From Rikenella sp031551865 (lineage in GTDB: Bacteria > Bacteroidota > Bacteroidia > Bacteroidales > Rikenellaceae), in assembly GCA_031551865.1 (NCBI GenBank), contig JAVBMY010000001.1, forward strand, positions 186,001 to 250,000: a DNA stretch of 64,000 nt, given 5' to 3'. Below, piece after piece: positions 25,003 to 33,573 of this stretch. Positions within the stretch are counted from its first letter, which is position 1. Every line of letters begins with the position of its first letter. Position numbers and translations under genes: made by a program. The notes below the pieces were generated by a model. That model made no database searches. It saw only the letters and a list, made by a program, of their open reading frames with translations, and had not been told where the DNA came from.

Positions 25003-25263
25003 ATGGCACACAAAAAAGGCGTCGGTAGCTCCAAGAACGGACGCGAATCAGAAAGCAAACGCCTCGGCGTGAAACTCTTCGGAGGACAAGTCGCCAAAGC
25101 AGGTAACATCATCATCCGCCAACGCGGAACCACACACAACCCCGGCGAAAACGTCGGCATGGGCAAAGACCACACGCTCTTCGCCCTGGTCGACGGTACC
25201 GTATGCTTCAAAAAGAAAGCAGACGGCAAATCGTTCGTCAGCGTGACCCCCTCGGCCGAGTAA
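25003..25263 (+). CDS. rpmA: 50S ribosomal protein L27
   Basis: 86 aa from MAHKKGVGSSKNGRESESKR (ATG at 25003) to SVTPSAE. L27 reaches the peptidyl transferase centre through its N-terminus; RLGVKLFGGQVAKAGNIIIR and GTTHNPGENVGMGKDHTLFA are signature blocks. No cleavable N-terminal extension is seen. The start is preceded by AGGAAA, one of few Shine-Dalgarno-like sites in the window. Confidence 0.97.
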   Translation: MAHKKGVGSSKNGRESESKRLGVKLFGGQVAKAGNIIIRQRGTTHNPGENVGMGKDHTLFALVDGTVCFKKKADGKSFVSVTPSAE

Positions 25264-25268
25264 ACAAC

Positions 25269-25617
25269 AGGTATTGCGCTCGCCGCGCTGGCGTTAAGTC
25301 CACTTTGTGGCTTTTCCCTCCGCGCACCTCGGCCATTCGAGCAAGCTTGATGGCGTTCGGTCGCAGCGTCGGTTCTTAAAGAAAAGAACCAAAAGAATTT
25401 TTCGGAAACTTCGTTTCCCATTCTGCATCGTGCGGCCCGAAATGCTACGCATTTCATTCCGATAATTAAAGGGATTTTGATCTCGAAAGTGAACTTTCGA
25501 GATCAAAATCCCTTTAATTATTCGGAAAGCGCGAAGTGCTTGGGACTGCACGCAAAAAGGGAGGATGCGAAGCATCCGGAAAAGTTTTTTCCGCCGCTTT
25601 TTTACAAAAAAGCGGCA
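25269..25617 (+). repeat. 350-bp multi-hairpin element A (rpmA-serS gap)
   Basis: The 407-bp gap 25264-25670 is almost entirely this element. Order: GGTATTGCGCTCGCCGCGC at 25271; module D (AGTCCACTTTGTGG at 25297, TCGAGCAAGCTTGA); GGTTCTT..AAGAACC hairpin at about 25370; a perfect palindrome with 28-nt arms 25462-25489 and 25494-25521; GGATGC/GCATCC stem; GCCGCTTTTTT-AC-AAAAAAGCGGC at 25593-25616. Element B at 44283 is a diverged copy. Confidence 0.8.
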
Positions 25618-25634
25618 ACACCCTCCGAATTCAT

Positions 25635-25642
25635 TATCTTTG
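25635..25642 (+). promoter_or_regulatory. -7 box of serS
   Basis: TATCTTTG lies 28 nt before the serS ATG, directly after repeat A. No clear TTG at the -33 position. Predicted start at about 25649, giving a leader of about 20 nt. Confidence 0.55.
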
Positions 25643-25670
25643 AAGTTCTGAAATAAAATACCGAACCGAT

Positions 25671-26945
25671 ATGTTGACGATAAAGCAACTGCGCGAGGAG
25701 CGCGAGGAGACCATCAAGCGATTAGCCAAGAAAGGCGTCGATGCTGCGCCCGTGATCGACAAGATCGCCGCGCTCGACGACCAGCGCAAAGCCGCCAAAC
25801 ACACCCTCGACACCAACCTCGCCGAGCAGAACGCCCTGGCCAAAGAGATCGGCGCCATGTTCAAGAGCGGCAACGCCTCCGGGGCCGAAGTCCTGAAAGC
25901 CAAAGTCGCCGAGCTGAAAGCCGACTCCGCCCGCCTCGAAGCCGAACACGACCAAGCCGTACAGGAGATGGACGCGCTGATCGTGACCCTGCCCAACCGC
26001 GCCGCCGACATCGTGCCTGAAGGCCGTACCCCCGACGAGAACGTGGTCGTCCGCGAAGGCGGCACCGTGCCCGAGCTCAGCGAAGGCGCCGTGCCCCACT
26101 GGGACCTCTGTGCCCGGTACGACATCATCGACTTCGAGCTCGGCAACAAGCTCACCGGCGCCGGATTTCCCGTCTACAAAGGGCAAGGCGCCCGGCTGGA
26201 GCGCGCCCTGATCAACTTCTTCCTCGACATCAACACCGCCGCGGGCTACACCGAGATCATGCCCCCGATCATGGTGAACGAAGCCTCGGGTTTCGGCACC
26301 GGGCAGCTCCCCGACAAAGAGGGGCAGATGTATCATGCCCCCTTAGACGGTTTTTACATGATTCCCACGGCCGAGGTGCCCGTGACCAACATCTTCCGCG
26401 ACGTGATCGTCGACGCGGCGGAACTCCCCGTCAAACTGACCGCCTACACCCCCTGCTTCCGCCGCGAAGCCGGGTCGTACGGCAAAGACGTGCGGGGGCT
26501 CAACCGCCTGCACCAATTCGACAAGGTCGAGATCGTACAGGTCGCCGACCCCGCCGCCTCGTACAACGCTTTGGATGAAATGGTGGCCCATGTCGAGGGC
26601 ATCGTCAAAAAGCTCGAACTCCCCTACCGCATCCTGCGCCTGTGCGGTGGCGACATGAGTTTCACCTCGGCGCTGACCTACGACTTCGAAGTGTGGTCGG
26701 CCGCCCAGGGCCGCTGGCTCGAAGTGTCGTCGGTGTCGAACTTCGAATCGTTCCAGGCCAACCGCCTGAAGCTGCGCTACCGCCCCGCCGGCGGCGGCAA
26801 ACCCGAGATCGCCCACACCCTCAACGGCAGTTCGCTGGCGCTTCCGCGCATCGTGGCCGCCCTGCTGGAGAACAACCAATCGCCCGAAGGCATCTGGATC
26901 CCCGAGGCCCTGCGCCCCTACACCGGTTTCGACGTGATCCGGTAG
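25671..26945 (+). CDS. serS: Serine-tRNA ligase
   Basis: Charges tRNA-Ser (and tRNA-Sec where present). 424 aa. N-terminal coiled-coil tRNA-binding arm (residues 1 to about 105, MLTIKQLREEREETIKRLAK), then the class II core with motif 2 (CFRREAGSYGKDVRGLNRLH) and motif 3 (NGSSLALPRIVAALLENNQ). Complete. Convergent with the DUF4139 gene, sharing a bidirectional terminator. Confidence 0.98.
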   Translation: MLTIKQLREEREETIKRLAKKGVDAAPVIDKIAALDDQRKAAKHTLDTNLAEQNALAKEIGAMFKSGNASGAEVLKAKVAELKADSARLEAEHDQAVQEMDALIVTLPNRAADIVPEGRTPDENVVVREGGTVPELSEGAVPHWDLCARYDIIDFELGNKLTGAGFPVYKGQGARLERALINFFLDINTAAGYTEIMPPIMVNEASGFGTGQLPDKEGQMYHAPLDGFYMIPTAEVPVTNIFRDVIVDAAELPVKLTAYTPCFRREAGSYGKDVRGLNRLHQFDKVEIVQVADPAASYNALDEMVAHVEGIVKKLELPYRILRLCGGDMSFTSALTYDFEVWSAAQGRWLEVSSVSNFESFQANRLKLRYRPAGGGKPEIAHTLNGSSLALPRIVAALLENNQSPEGIWIPEALRPYTGFDVIR

Positions 26946-27122
26946 GCACGGAGAAACCCGCGCACGGTTTCCGCTATACACGAAAGAACTCCGCGCCCTC
27001 CATGCGCAAAAGCCATTCCTGCACTCCTTGCTTGCTACCGCCATATGCAAAACGAGCATGGCGGCTTCGCGGGAAAAGAAGAACGTTGCGCGGAGGTCAA
27101 TAACAAAGCCGGAATCACAAAC

Positions 27123-27153
27123 AAACAGGCCGCTCTTCGGGAGCGGCCTGTTT
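27123..27153. terminator. Bidirectional terminator between serS and the DUF4139 gene
   Basis: Stem of 13 bp with a 5-nt loop (core CAGGCCGCTC at 27126-27135 and complement at 27141-27150) with A- and T-rich flanks on both sides, placed between convergent genes. The rest of 26946-27173 shows nothing recognisable. Confidence 0.75.
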
Positions 27154-27173
27154 TGGTTAGAAACCACAGGGAA

Positions 27174-28775
27174 TTAATAAACCGACAGTTGCCCGTTCTT
27201 CGGGTAGCGTACCGTATAGCGCACTGTGAGTTTGCGCTCTTCGCCGGGCCGCAGGGGGAGTTCCCAGGTGAGTATGCCGGTTTTGGCGTCGGCCACAGCG
27301 CCCGAAATGTCTAGGAGCTGCACCTCGATGTCGCCGCTCGAACTCAGCGGGTAATTTTCCTTCACCTCGACAGTAGCAGCAAAGCTCTTGTTGTTCTTCA
27401 CGGTGATCTGGAAGTTGAAGGTTTGCTCCATCTTCTGGCCCGAGGCCTTTTCGGTGTACTCGCCGATGCGTTCGCGCTTGACGATGATCGACGGATCGAC
27501 GCCCAGCGGAATCGAAAGCGTGTCGCCCACCTGTGCCACCGACAGGTAGGACTGCGCCAGCATTTGGCCGTTGAACAGCACGTTCATGCGGCCGTTGGTG
27601 AGGTTGAGCTTCTGCCAGTCGGGGATACGGGCCACCAGCATCACGTCGCCGTTGATGCGCGGTGCCACCTGGTAGGTGTAGAGGGCGGTGATGTTCTCGC
27701 TCTTGACGGGGATGGTGACCGACGAGCGTTTCGAGTCGGCGATGTTCACGGGCTGGATCAGTTCGTAGTTGATCTCGACGTCGGTGACGTTCACCCGGTT
27801 GTTGAGTACGGCAGGAGTCTCCTCGGAGTCTGCGTAAGTTCTTCCGAATTTAGCAGCGTCAACCGCCGTCATCTCGGCAGCCGCGTAGCTTTTGCGCGAA
27901 AGGGACTTGTCCCTCGGCTCGTCCTGGTACCAGCGCGCATACTGGGTATTGAGCACCGGAAGGGTCAAAGATAATGACGGCTGGTTGAGGCTCAGCTGGG
28001 TCTTCACGCCGTTCCAGTTGCTGCCCGTCCACTGACCGACGTTGGCCAGGTATTCGAGCTGGGCGCCGTTCTTGGCCTGGTCGAACTTGAAGAAATAGAC
28101 GGGGTTCCACGAGGCGGCCGACGTGTAGTACGACAGCTCGAAGCGCACGTGCTGGGCCCGCGGGTTCTCGACGTGGATCAGGATTCGCGAGGTGTTGTTC
28201 ACGCTGAGCTGGCCGATCTTGGTATTAAGGTCGTCAGTCTCTTGCTTATAACGCGCCATCTCTTGCCCCAACTTAAACCTGTCACCGTAGTAGCGGGTCA
28301 TTTCGGTGTCGATGTAGGCCGACACCGAGCGCAGGGTTTCGACCGAGAGGTTCGCGTTATCGCCCTTGACCGAGTAATTGCTTTTCAGGAATTCGGTCTT
28401 TTGCAAAATAATCTCTAGCTTATTGTTAGCAGTTACCCAGAGTGACTGCACGGAGTCGCGCGAAGCGGTCAGGCGCTTGTATTCGGCAAGCTCCTGCACG
28501 CTGCGGGGACGTTCGACCTCGGACACCGAGTAGGCTACCTGCGGGGTGATCTTCACTTGCAGGGTATTTTCCTGCAGGTATTGCACGCCGTCGATCACGA
28601 AGGTCTGCGGGCCCGCGGCCACGTCGCCCTGGGCGGTGGCGTTGACGTAGGCCCCCTGCGAATAGACCTTTACCTGTTCGACTCTGGGGGTGAGGGTTTT
28701 CTGCACGGCGGTTTGTGCCGCGGCAGGGACTGTGATGGCACTGCAAAGCACGAGCGCCGCAAGAGTTCTCTTCAT
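27174..28775 (-). CDS. Secreted DUF4139/mucoidy-inhibitor-A-like protein
   Basis: 533 aa with a signal peptide (MKRTLAALVLCSAITVPAAA). The region after it resembles DUF4140 (VEQVKVYSQGAYVNATAQGD), a helical coiled-coil middle (about residues 90-190), and a C-terminal beta-rich DUF4139 domain ending in LRPGEERKLTVRYTVRYPKN. Such proteins are widespread in Bacteroidetes; the biochemical role is unknown. The start is the second of two adjacent ATGs (28775; the alternative adds one Met). A -7 box lies at 28909-28916. Monocistronic. Confidence 0.8.
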   Translation of the reverse strand: MKRTLAALVLCSAITVPAAAQTAVQKTLTPRVEQVKVYSQGAYVNATAQGDVAAGPQTFVIDGVQYLQENTLQVKITPQVAYSVSEVERPRSVQELAEYKRLTASRDSVQSLWVTANNKLEIILQKTEFLKSNYSVKGDNANLSVETLRSVSAYIDTEMTRYYGDRFKLGQEMARYKQETDDLNTKIGQLSVNNTSRILIHVENPRAQHVRFELSYYTSAASWNPVYFFKFDQAKNGAQLEYLANVGQWTGSNWNGVKTQLSLNQPSLSLTLPVLNTQYARWYQDEPRDKSLSRKSYAAAEMTAVDAAKFGRTYADSEETPAVLNNRVNVTDVEINYELIQPVNIADSKRSSVTIPVKSENITALYTYQVAPRINGDVMLVARIPDWQKLNLTNGRMNVLFNGQMLAQSYLSVAQVGDTLSIPLGVDPSIIVKRERIGEYTEKASGQKMEQTFNFQITVKNNKSFAATVEVKENYPLSSSGDIEVQLLDISGAVADAKTGILTWELPLRPGEERKLTVRYTVRYPKNGQLSVY

Positions 28776-28908
28776 CATAAGTTTGGTTTTTTGTTTTCGA
28801 GGCCCCGCGGCGCATACCTCGGTTGCAGTTGCCAAACCGAACGCCGGATAGCGGCCGGTGCGGGGTCATAATCTGAAGCGGGAATACGCCACGGATGGCT
28901 TTATTGGA

Positions 28909-28916
28909 CAAATGTA
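28909..28916 (-). promoter_or_regulatory. -7 box of the DUF4139 gene
   Basis: TACATTTG on the minus strand; leader about 130 nt. In the 316-bp divergent gap 28776-29091, together with the fldA -7 box. No clear -33 TTG. Confidence 0.45.
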
Positions 28917-29053
28917 GTGAAATTTACACACCCCCGGTCTCCGCGGCATTCCGGGAAAGCCGCTTTATAACTATTTGTTGTTAGCCTGTTGTAGTGACAT
29001 GCGTGGTGTTAAAACACTCATTTGTAGGTATTCCGGGGCGGGGCTGCGCTCGA

Positions 29054-29061
29054 TACCTTTG
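29054..29061 (+). promoter_or_regulatory. -7 box of the flavodoxin gene
   Basis: TACCTTTG followed by C, 30 nt before the fldA start codon. The -33 element is not evident. No iron-box-like palindrome was recognised. Confidence 0.5.
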
Positions 29062-29091
29062 CAGGTAATAATCATTAAACCAAAACGTGTT

Positions 29092-29598
29092 ATGAAAACA
29101 ATCGGTATATTTTACGGATCGACCTCGGGCAACACCCAGGCGGCGGCCGAGCTGATCGCTTCGAAACTGGGTGTCACCGCCGGCGACCTGTATGACGTAG
29201 GCCGTGCCTCGGGCGCCGACCTGCAAAAGTACGACGTACTGCTTTTCGGCTCCTCGACTTGGGGGCTGGGTGACCTGCAGGACGACTGGGAAGGGTTCAT
29301 CGCCAAGCTGGGTGACCTCTCGGGACGGCAGGTGGCGGTATTCGGCACCGGCGACTCGGTCTCCTACTCCGACAGCTTTTGCAGCGCCATCGGCACCATC
29401 GCCCGGGCAGCCGAAAAAGCAGGGGCCCGGCTCGCCGGCACCGGGGTTCCGGCAGCCGACTATAGTTTCGACGACTCCGAGGCTTTCGAGGGCGGTTCGT
29501 TCCTTGGCCTTCCGCTCGACTACGACAACGAGGACAACAAGTCCGATCAACGTATTTCGCAATGGATCGACAGGCTGCGCACCGAGTGCGGCCTGTGA
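29092..29598 (+). CDS. fldA: Flavodoxin, long-chain type
   Basis: FMN electron carrier. 168 aa from MKTIGIFYGSTSGNTQAAAE. The phosphate-binding loop GSTSGNTQ is at residues 9-16; SSTWGLGDLQDDWEG supplies the FMN-stacking Trp; FGTGDSVSYSDSFCSAIG is the flavodoxin C-terminal-side loop. Length and the inserted loop fit the long-chain class. The upstream open frame is not used because the promoter lies within it. Followed 25 bp later by the DUF2023 gene, its likely operon partner. Confidence 0.96.
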   Translation: MKTIGIFYGSTSGNTQAAAELIASKLGVTAGDLYDVGRASGADLQKYDVLLFGSSTWGLGDLQDDWEGFIAKLGDLSGRQVAVFGTGDSVSYSDSFCSAIGTIARAAEKAGARLAGTGVPAADYSFDDSEAFEGGSFLGLPLDYDNEDNKSDQRISQWIDRLRTECGL

Positions 29599-29623
29599 TC
29601 GGGTACGGAAAGAAGTAGCGGAT

Positions 29624-29956
29624 ATGGATCAGATGAAAGTGTTCGTCCACCAGATCTACGAGTGCCGCAAAGGCGTGCGCAGCATGGCGCTCTGCACGCT
29701 ACCGGCCGATTGCCGCGAACAGGCGGTGCGCAAGCTGGAGTCGAGCGGTATCGCGTGGTTTATCAATTGTGTGAACAGCCGGAAGATCAACATTTTTTTC
29801 GGCGAGCAGGTCTGCGTGGAAGTGGTGAAGCGTTTCTGCAATAAGCCGTTGAATGAGCTTTCGCCCGAAGAGGATTTCATGCTCGGGGCGATCCTGGGCT
29901 ACGGTATTTGTGAGCAGTGCCGCCGGTATAGCCGTATCCTCGGGGCTTCGGCATAA
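29624..29956 (+). CDS. DUF2023 protein, flavodoxin-linked
   Basis: 110 aa, start MDQMKVFVHQIYECRKGVRS (an alternative Met is at codon 4). Resembles DUF2023, a small family that is repeatedly found beside flavodoxin genes. It has about six Cys, including a C-x2-C near the end (GYGICEQCRRYSRI), and no signal peptide. A role as partner or regulator of flavodoxin is inference from gene linkage only. Confidence 0.75.
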   Translation: MDQMKVFVHQIYECRKGVRSMALCTLPADCREQAVRKLESSGIAWFINCVNSRKINIFFGEQVCVEVVKRFCNKPLNELSPEEDFMLGAILGYGICEQCRRYSRILGASA

Positions 29957-30001
29957 CCATCCTGGAAATATAAACCCCTGACTTCGAGGGGGAGGTATGT
30001 A

Positions 30002-30110
30002 CCGGGGTCGCGTGAGGCGACCCCGCGCCGCCACCCCAAACGGCAAACTGTAACACTCGCCCGAGGTCCGTCGTTTACGCCCGCCGTCGAAGGCGGACCG
30101 AAGGGGTATT
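30002..30110 (+). repeat. Repeat Q1 (downstream of the DUF2023 gene)
   Basis: Starts with the stem GGGGTCG/CGACCCC (30004-30024), then a segment with GTAACACTCGCCCGAGG (30050) and TTTACGCCCGCCGTCGAAGG (30074). A homologous copy in reverse orientation is Q2 at 50979-51085, with changed but still paired first hairpin. The rest of the gap 29957-30330 (374 bp) has several GC-rich stems and no gene. Confidence 0.65.
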
Positions 30111-30330
30111 ATAAATATACACTTAACGCCCGTCGTGGCGGCGCGCTGTCTTTTCCCGGAGATGGTCGTGCCGGTTACGGCGGGCGCGTTTTGTATCTGC
30201 CCCTGCCGCGGGCGTCTGAAGCGGTTGCATGGGTCTACACTCCGGGTACGCCCGGATTTGTGCCGGGGGCGGACGCCATGCGGAAAACAGTTCTTTCCAT
30301 CGCTCGGACAGGACCGGAAAACAGGGGGTG

Positions 30331-31515
30331 CTACAAAGAGGCGATGACGTCCGGGATGGGCGTATATGCAAAGTCCGTGGCGCGGCAGAGGGGCGCGCCG
30401 TCGTAGAGGGTGTTCTGCCCGGATACCGACCGGATGCCGGGCGCGAATCGCGCGGCCAGCCGCACGAGCCGGGGTGCCACACGGATACGGGGTGGTTTTT
30501 TGCCGGCAGCCTCGGTCAACATTCCCAACAAGGCACGGAAGGCCAGGTTCTCGGCCGACACGATGTAGCGCCGCCCCCACGAGGCTGGCCGTGCGGCCAG
30601 CAGAACCATGGCACGGGCCACGTCCGGAGCCCCGACGAAGCCGGTCTGCCCTTCGACCCAAAGCGGGAAGCCATACCGCCCGATGAAACCGATCAACGCG
30701 TTGATGCCGTTGTTTTCGCCCTTCGGGGCGAGGCGGTCGCCGATCACCACCGAAGGGTTGACCACCACGACCGGAAGCCCCAGGGCGGCAAAGCGCCACA
30801 CTTCGTTCTCGGAAAGGAATTTACTCCGGGCATAAGCGCTGGCGCCCGCGATATGGGTAAAGGGGGTCGCTTCGGTAATGAGGGCGGGAGGCGCTTCGGT
30901 GCCGAGTGCGGCAATGGAGCTGACGTGTACGAACAACGGCCGGGACGGGGCACCCGGTTTGTCGGCGGGATTTCCGGAGGATTCGCAAGCGGGAGGTGTT
31001 TCGCCGGACGAAAGAACCGCCTCGTTCACGCCGGGTTCTAACGCCGGGCATCCACGGGGGAATATTTCCGAAGCCGGAGCGTTGGCGGACTCGCCGGTAG
31101 CCGGAATCTCCCGGGCGGCCGCTACAGGTGCCGATGGAGCGGAGCGGGCCCCAAGGGCGGCGGTCAGCAGGTTGTGGGTGATGCGGACGTTGCCGCGCAC
31201 CATCTCTTCGCTCCCGGTGCCGGGACCGATGAACGATACCTGGGCAGCGCAATGGAAAATGATGTCGGCGCCCCGCACGAAACGGCGGCAGTCCCCGATG
31301 TCGTCGAGTTCGCCGTATTCGACCGCAACCCGCCCTTCGGCGGTCAGGCCGGCAAGGGGCGGAAGACCCTGCCTTCCGAGGATATAATCAAGCTTGGCGA
31401 GCGACCTTTCGGAACGGGCGATAATGCGCACGGCGTAACCGCCGCCGCGCAGCAGTTCGGCGACCAGGTGGCTACCCACAAGACCCGTGGCACCGCTAAT
31501 GACTGCTTTTTTCAT
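30331..31515 (-). CDS. NAD(P)-dependent sugar epimerase/dehydratase-like (extended SDR) with inserted loop
   Basis: 394 aa. The N-terminal Rossmann motif GATGLVGSH (residues 7-15) binds NAD(P); the catalytic pattern is Ser in HVSSIAALG and Tyr-x3-Lys in AYARSKFLSE. NPSVVIGD follows. Between the usual NVRITHNLLTAAL and LFVHVSSIAALG there is a stretch of about 70 residues rich in Ala, Pro, Gly and Glu that typical family members lack. The start (MKKAVISGATG) overlaps the end of the DUF4435 gene by 20 bp, so the two are probably co-translated. Substrate unknown. Confidence 0.85.
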   Translation of the reverse strand: MKKAVISGATGLVGSHLVAELLRGGGYAVRIIARSERSLAKLDYILGRQGLPPLAGLTAEGRVAVEYGELDDIGDCRRFVRGADIIFHCAAQVSFIGPGTGSEEMVRGNVRITHNLLTAALGARSAPSAPVAAAREIPATGESANAPASEIFPRGCPALEPGVNEAVLSSGETPPACESSGNPADKPGAPSRPLFVHVSSIAALGTEAPPALITEATPFTHIAGASAYARSKFLSENEVWRFAALGLPVVVVNPSVVIGDRLAPKGENNGINALIGFIGRYGFPLWVEGQTGFVGAPDVARAMVLLAARPASWGRRYIVSAENLAFRALLGMLTEAAGKKPPRIRVAPRLVRLAARFAPGIRSVSGQNTLYDGAPLCRATDFAYTPIPDVIASL

Positions 31516-32506
31516 CGCGTTGGCGGAGTATGCGTTCGATGTCGGCTTCAAGGAGTTTGTAAAGATGACACCCGTGGTAGCCGGTATTGGTAGACAGCAA
31601 TTCGGTGTAGTCCGACAAGGAGTTGTTGTAGTAGCTGAGCTCGTTGCTTTGGGTCATGCCGCGCTGCGAACCGCTCATGATTTTGTCGATGCATATCTTG
31701 CGCAGGGCGCTGCACACGGTGGCCACGATTACCGAGACCACGTTGTCCATCAGGGCATGCCCCTGCATATAGAGGTGGGTCTGCTCGGGTTTGATGCCTT
31801 TGGCCAGGAGTTCGGCGCGCTGCTTTTCGATCTCGGGAATCCAGCGTTTGTTTTTCGACGAGAGTATTTTGAGCCGTTTATCGACCTGCCGCCTGAGCCA
31901 GGCAAGGGTCTCTTCGCCACCCTCGTCGAGATTGAGGTAATTGAGCCTCACGGTGTTGCGGAAGTCGGTCAGGGTGAAGAAACTCGGGCGGTCGACGCGC
32001 GCGGCGTAGGCGTACCACACAAAGACGGGGAAAACGATCCGCGAATAGTCGGCCATGAAGCCCTCGAAGTCGAAGATGCGCGCGTCGCATTTGGTGGCGC
32101 GGGTACAGACCGAGTGCAATGAGGGGGGATAGCAGAGGTAGTTCTCGATCGCGTAGGCGTAGGTCTGGAGTACCCACGGGCTGTCGCGCATGGTACGCGA
32201 TACGCTGCTCTGGTCGGGGAAGATGTGGTCGAAGTCGGAATCGACGCAAAGCAGCAGGCGGGGCCCTGCCTGCGGGGCGAAGCCAAGCACGACTTTTTTG
32301 CCTTTGGCGAAGTCGTTGCGGACGGGGGTGGTGATCTCGAAACGGTGCGCGGGGGATTCGTACAGGTCGAAGATGTTGCGCCAGAAGGGGATGTCGTCGT
32401 AGCCCTCGACGTAGACGACGACGCGGTTGCGCTCGGCAGCCACGGCCATTGCGGCGGCGGCTTCGAGGTAGTCGGAGGTTATGTTCTCTACGAGCCTGCG
32501 GGACAT
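31496..32506 (-). CDS. DUF4435 protein (TOPRIM-like)
   Basis: 336 aa from MSRRLVENITSDYLEAAAAM. Two blocks look like a TOPRIM-type acidic centre: VVYVEGYDDIPFWR (Glu-Gly) and LLLCVDSDFDHI (Asp-x-Asp). A helical C-terminal half follows. DUF4435 is related to TOPRIM nucleases such as the OLD family, so nucleic-acid cleavage or binding is possible, but no partner ATPase is adjacent. Upstream is lptC (138-bp gap), downstream the epimerase (20-bp overlap). Confidence 0.75.
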   Translation of the reverse strand: MSRRLVENITSDYLEAAAAMAVAAERNRVVVYVEGYDDIPFWRNIFDLYESPAHRFEITTPVRNDFAKGKKVVLGFAPQAGPRLLLCVDSDFDHIFPDQSSVSRTMRDSPWVLQTYAYAIENYLCYPPSLHSVCTRATKCDARIFDFEGFMADYSRIVFPVFVWYAYAARVDRPSFFTLTDFRNTVRLNYLNLDEGGEETLAWLRRQVDKRLKILSSKNKRWIPEIEKQRAELLAKGIKPEQTHLYMQGHALMDNVVSVIVATVCSALRKICIDKIMSGSQRGMTQSNELSYYNNSLSDYTELLSTNTGYHGCHLYKLLEADIERILRQRDEKSSH

Positions 32507-32644
32507 CGGGAATGTTTGCGGTCTGGTTCCGTCGCCTCCGGTCCCTCTCGGGGCCCTCCTGAGTATCCGAACCGCGGAGAGTATCATGCCTCATCCGGAC
32601 GGTATGGCTTTGGGCGGGGCTGTCCGGCAGCGGCGGATGCGAAG

Positions 32645-33451
32645 CTATTGGATGACTATGTTTTCTTCGGGCAGGGGCGGTACTGCGGCTCTGACGGCGG
32701 GATCCTGGGCTGAGCCGATGGGTGCGGGGCGCGCAGCAGGTTTTACGGGCGCAGGTTCTTCGCGGTGGGTGGCAGCAGGCGAGAACCCGGACGAGGGAGC
32801 CCGGCCGCGGGTAACGGCAGGGGGGGGCGGCGCGGAAACGGGAGCGGTTTCCTGCGGATCGGAAGTTATGCTGTCGGAGGGCTGCGTGGGGTTGTCGTCA
32901 ACTTCGACCTGTCCCGAGGTGTTGTAGAAGCGCCATTCGGTGAACTCCTGGTTGGCGTCGAAGTTCCAGCCGATGTGTACGCTGCCGCCGTCGACCACTT
33001 TGGCGACGGTGTCGTTGTAAATGCGGCCGCTTTTCTGGTTCCAGTACATGCGCTCGGTGTAAACGACGCGGTCGCGCTTGTAGCTCTTGATGACGACGTG
33101 GCCACGGGCGGTCCACAGTTCGGTGACTTCGTTGTAGTGGGCGTAGTCGGCAATGATGTCGCTGTCGATCTGCAGCAGCGAGTCGAAGGTTTCTACTTTG
33201 ATCCCTTGCCGGAATTCGGTGAACGGTTCTGTGGCTTCTTCGTAGCGTTCGGCCAGGGGGGTTTCCATGCGGTAGCGCCGCTGGCCGTTCATGGAGTTAA
33301 TCACCGTGAGGTTGTGGCTCACCAGCGTGGGGGTGGTTTCGGGGTCTGCCATGGCGGGAGGGGGATCCTTCGGCGTACACCCAAAAACGACGGCAGCACT
33401 GGCGAGGGCCAGTGCTACCATCAGAGGTTTATGTACTATGCGGTTGTGCAT
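32645..33451 (-). CDS. lptC: LPS export protein LptC, lipoprotein with Pro-rich tail
   Basis: LptC passes lipopolysaccharide from LptBFG to the periplasmic bridge. 268 aa with a lipoprotein signal (ASAAVVFGC). The region MNGQRRYRMETPLAERYEE, the block with GIKVETF and ARGHVVIKSYKRDRVVYTER are typical of the Bacteroidetes LptC/OstA-like fold. The last 80 or so residues are Pro/Ala-rich and include a run of Pro codons. It lies in the cluster coaX-OMP-TPR-lptC common in Bacteroidales. Symbol by similarity. Confidence 0.8.
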   Translation of the reverse strand: MHNRIVHKPLMVALALASAAVVFGCTPKDPPPAMADPETTPTLVSHNLTVINSMNGQRRYRMETPLAERYEEATEPFTEFRQGIKVETFDSLLQIDSDIIADYAHYNEVTELWTARGHVVIKSYKRDRVVYTERMYWNQKSGRIYNDTVAKVVDGGSVHIGWNFDANQEFTEWRFYNTSGQVEVDDNPTQPSDSITSDPQETAPVSAPPPPAVTRGRAPSSGFSPAATHREEPAPVKPAARPAPIGSAQDPAVRAAVPPLPEENIVIQ

Positions 33452-33461
33452 TGTTTGAGGT

Positions 33462-33550
33462 CGTCATTGCGAGGAGCCGGAGGCGACAAAGCAATCCTTT
33501 CGTTCATTGAGAGGGGAGATTGCTTCGTCGCCAAGCTCCTCGCAATGACG
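33462..33550. repeat. CGTCATTGCGAGGA-type palindromic repeat, copy 1
   Basis: Begins CGTCATTGCGAGGAGC and ends GCTCCTCGCAATGACG, with CAAAGCAATCC/GATTGCTTCGTCG inside. A widely scattered intergenic palindrome type. It occupies the gap between the TPR gene and lptC. Confidence 0.8.
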
Positions 33551-33573
33551 ATACATGAGTTACGAGGGCCTGT

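Noticed and set aside
25269..25617. Element A as an insertion sequence
   Set aside because: No transposase frame inside and no target-site duplication was visible; it can at most be a non-autonomous element.
30331..31515. Frameshift or fusion in the epimerase
   Set aside because: The frame is continuous and the motifs on both sides of the insert are intact and in order.
31174..31593. Plus-strand frame across the DUF4435/epimerase overlap
   Set aside because: Antisense to two supported genes and without recognisable motifs.
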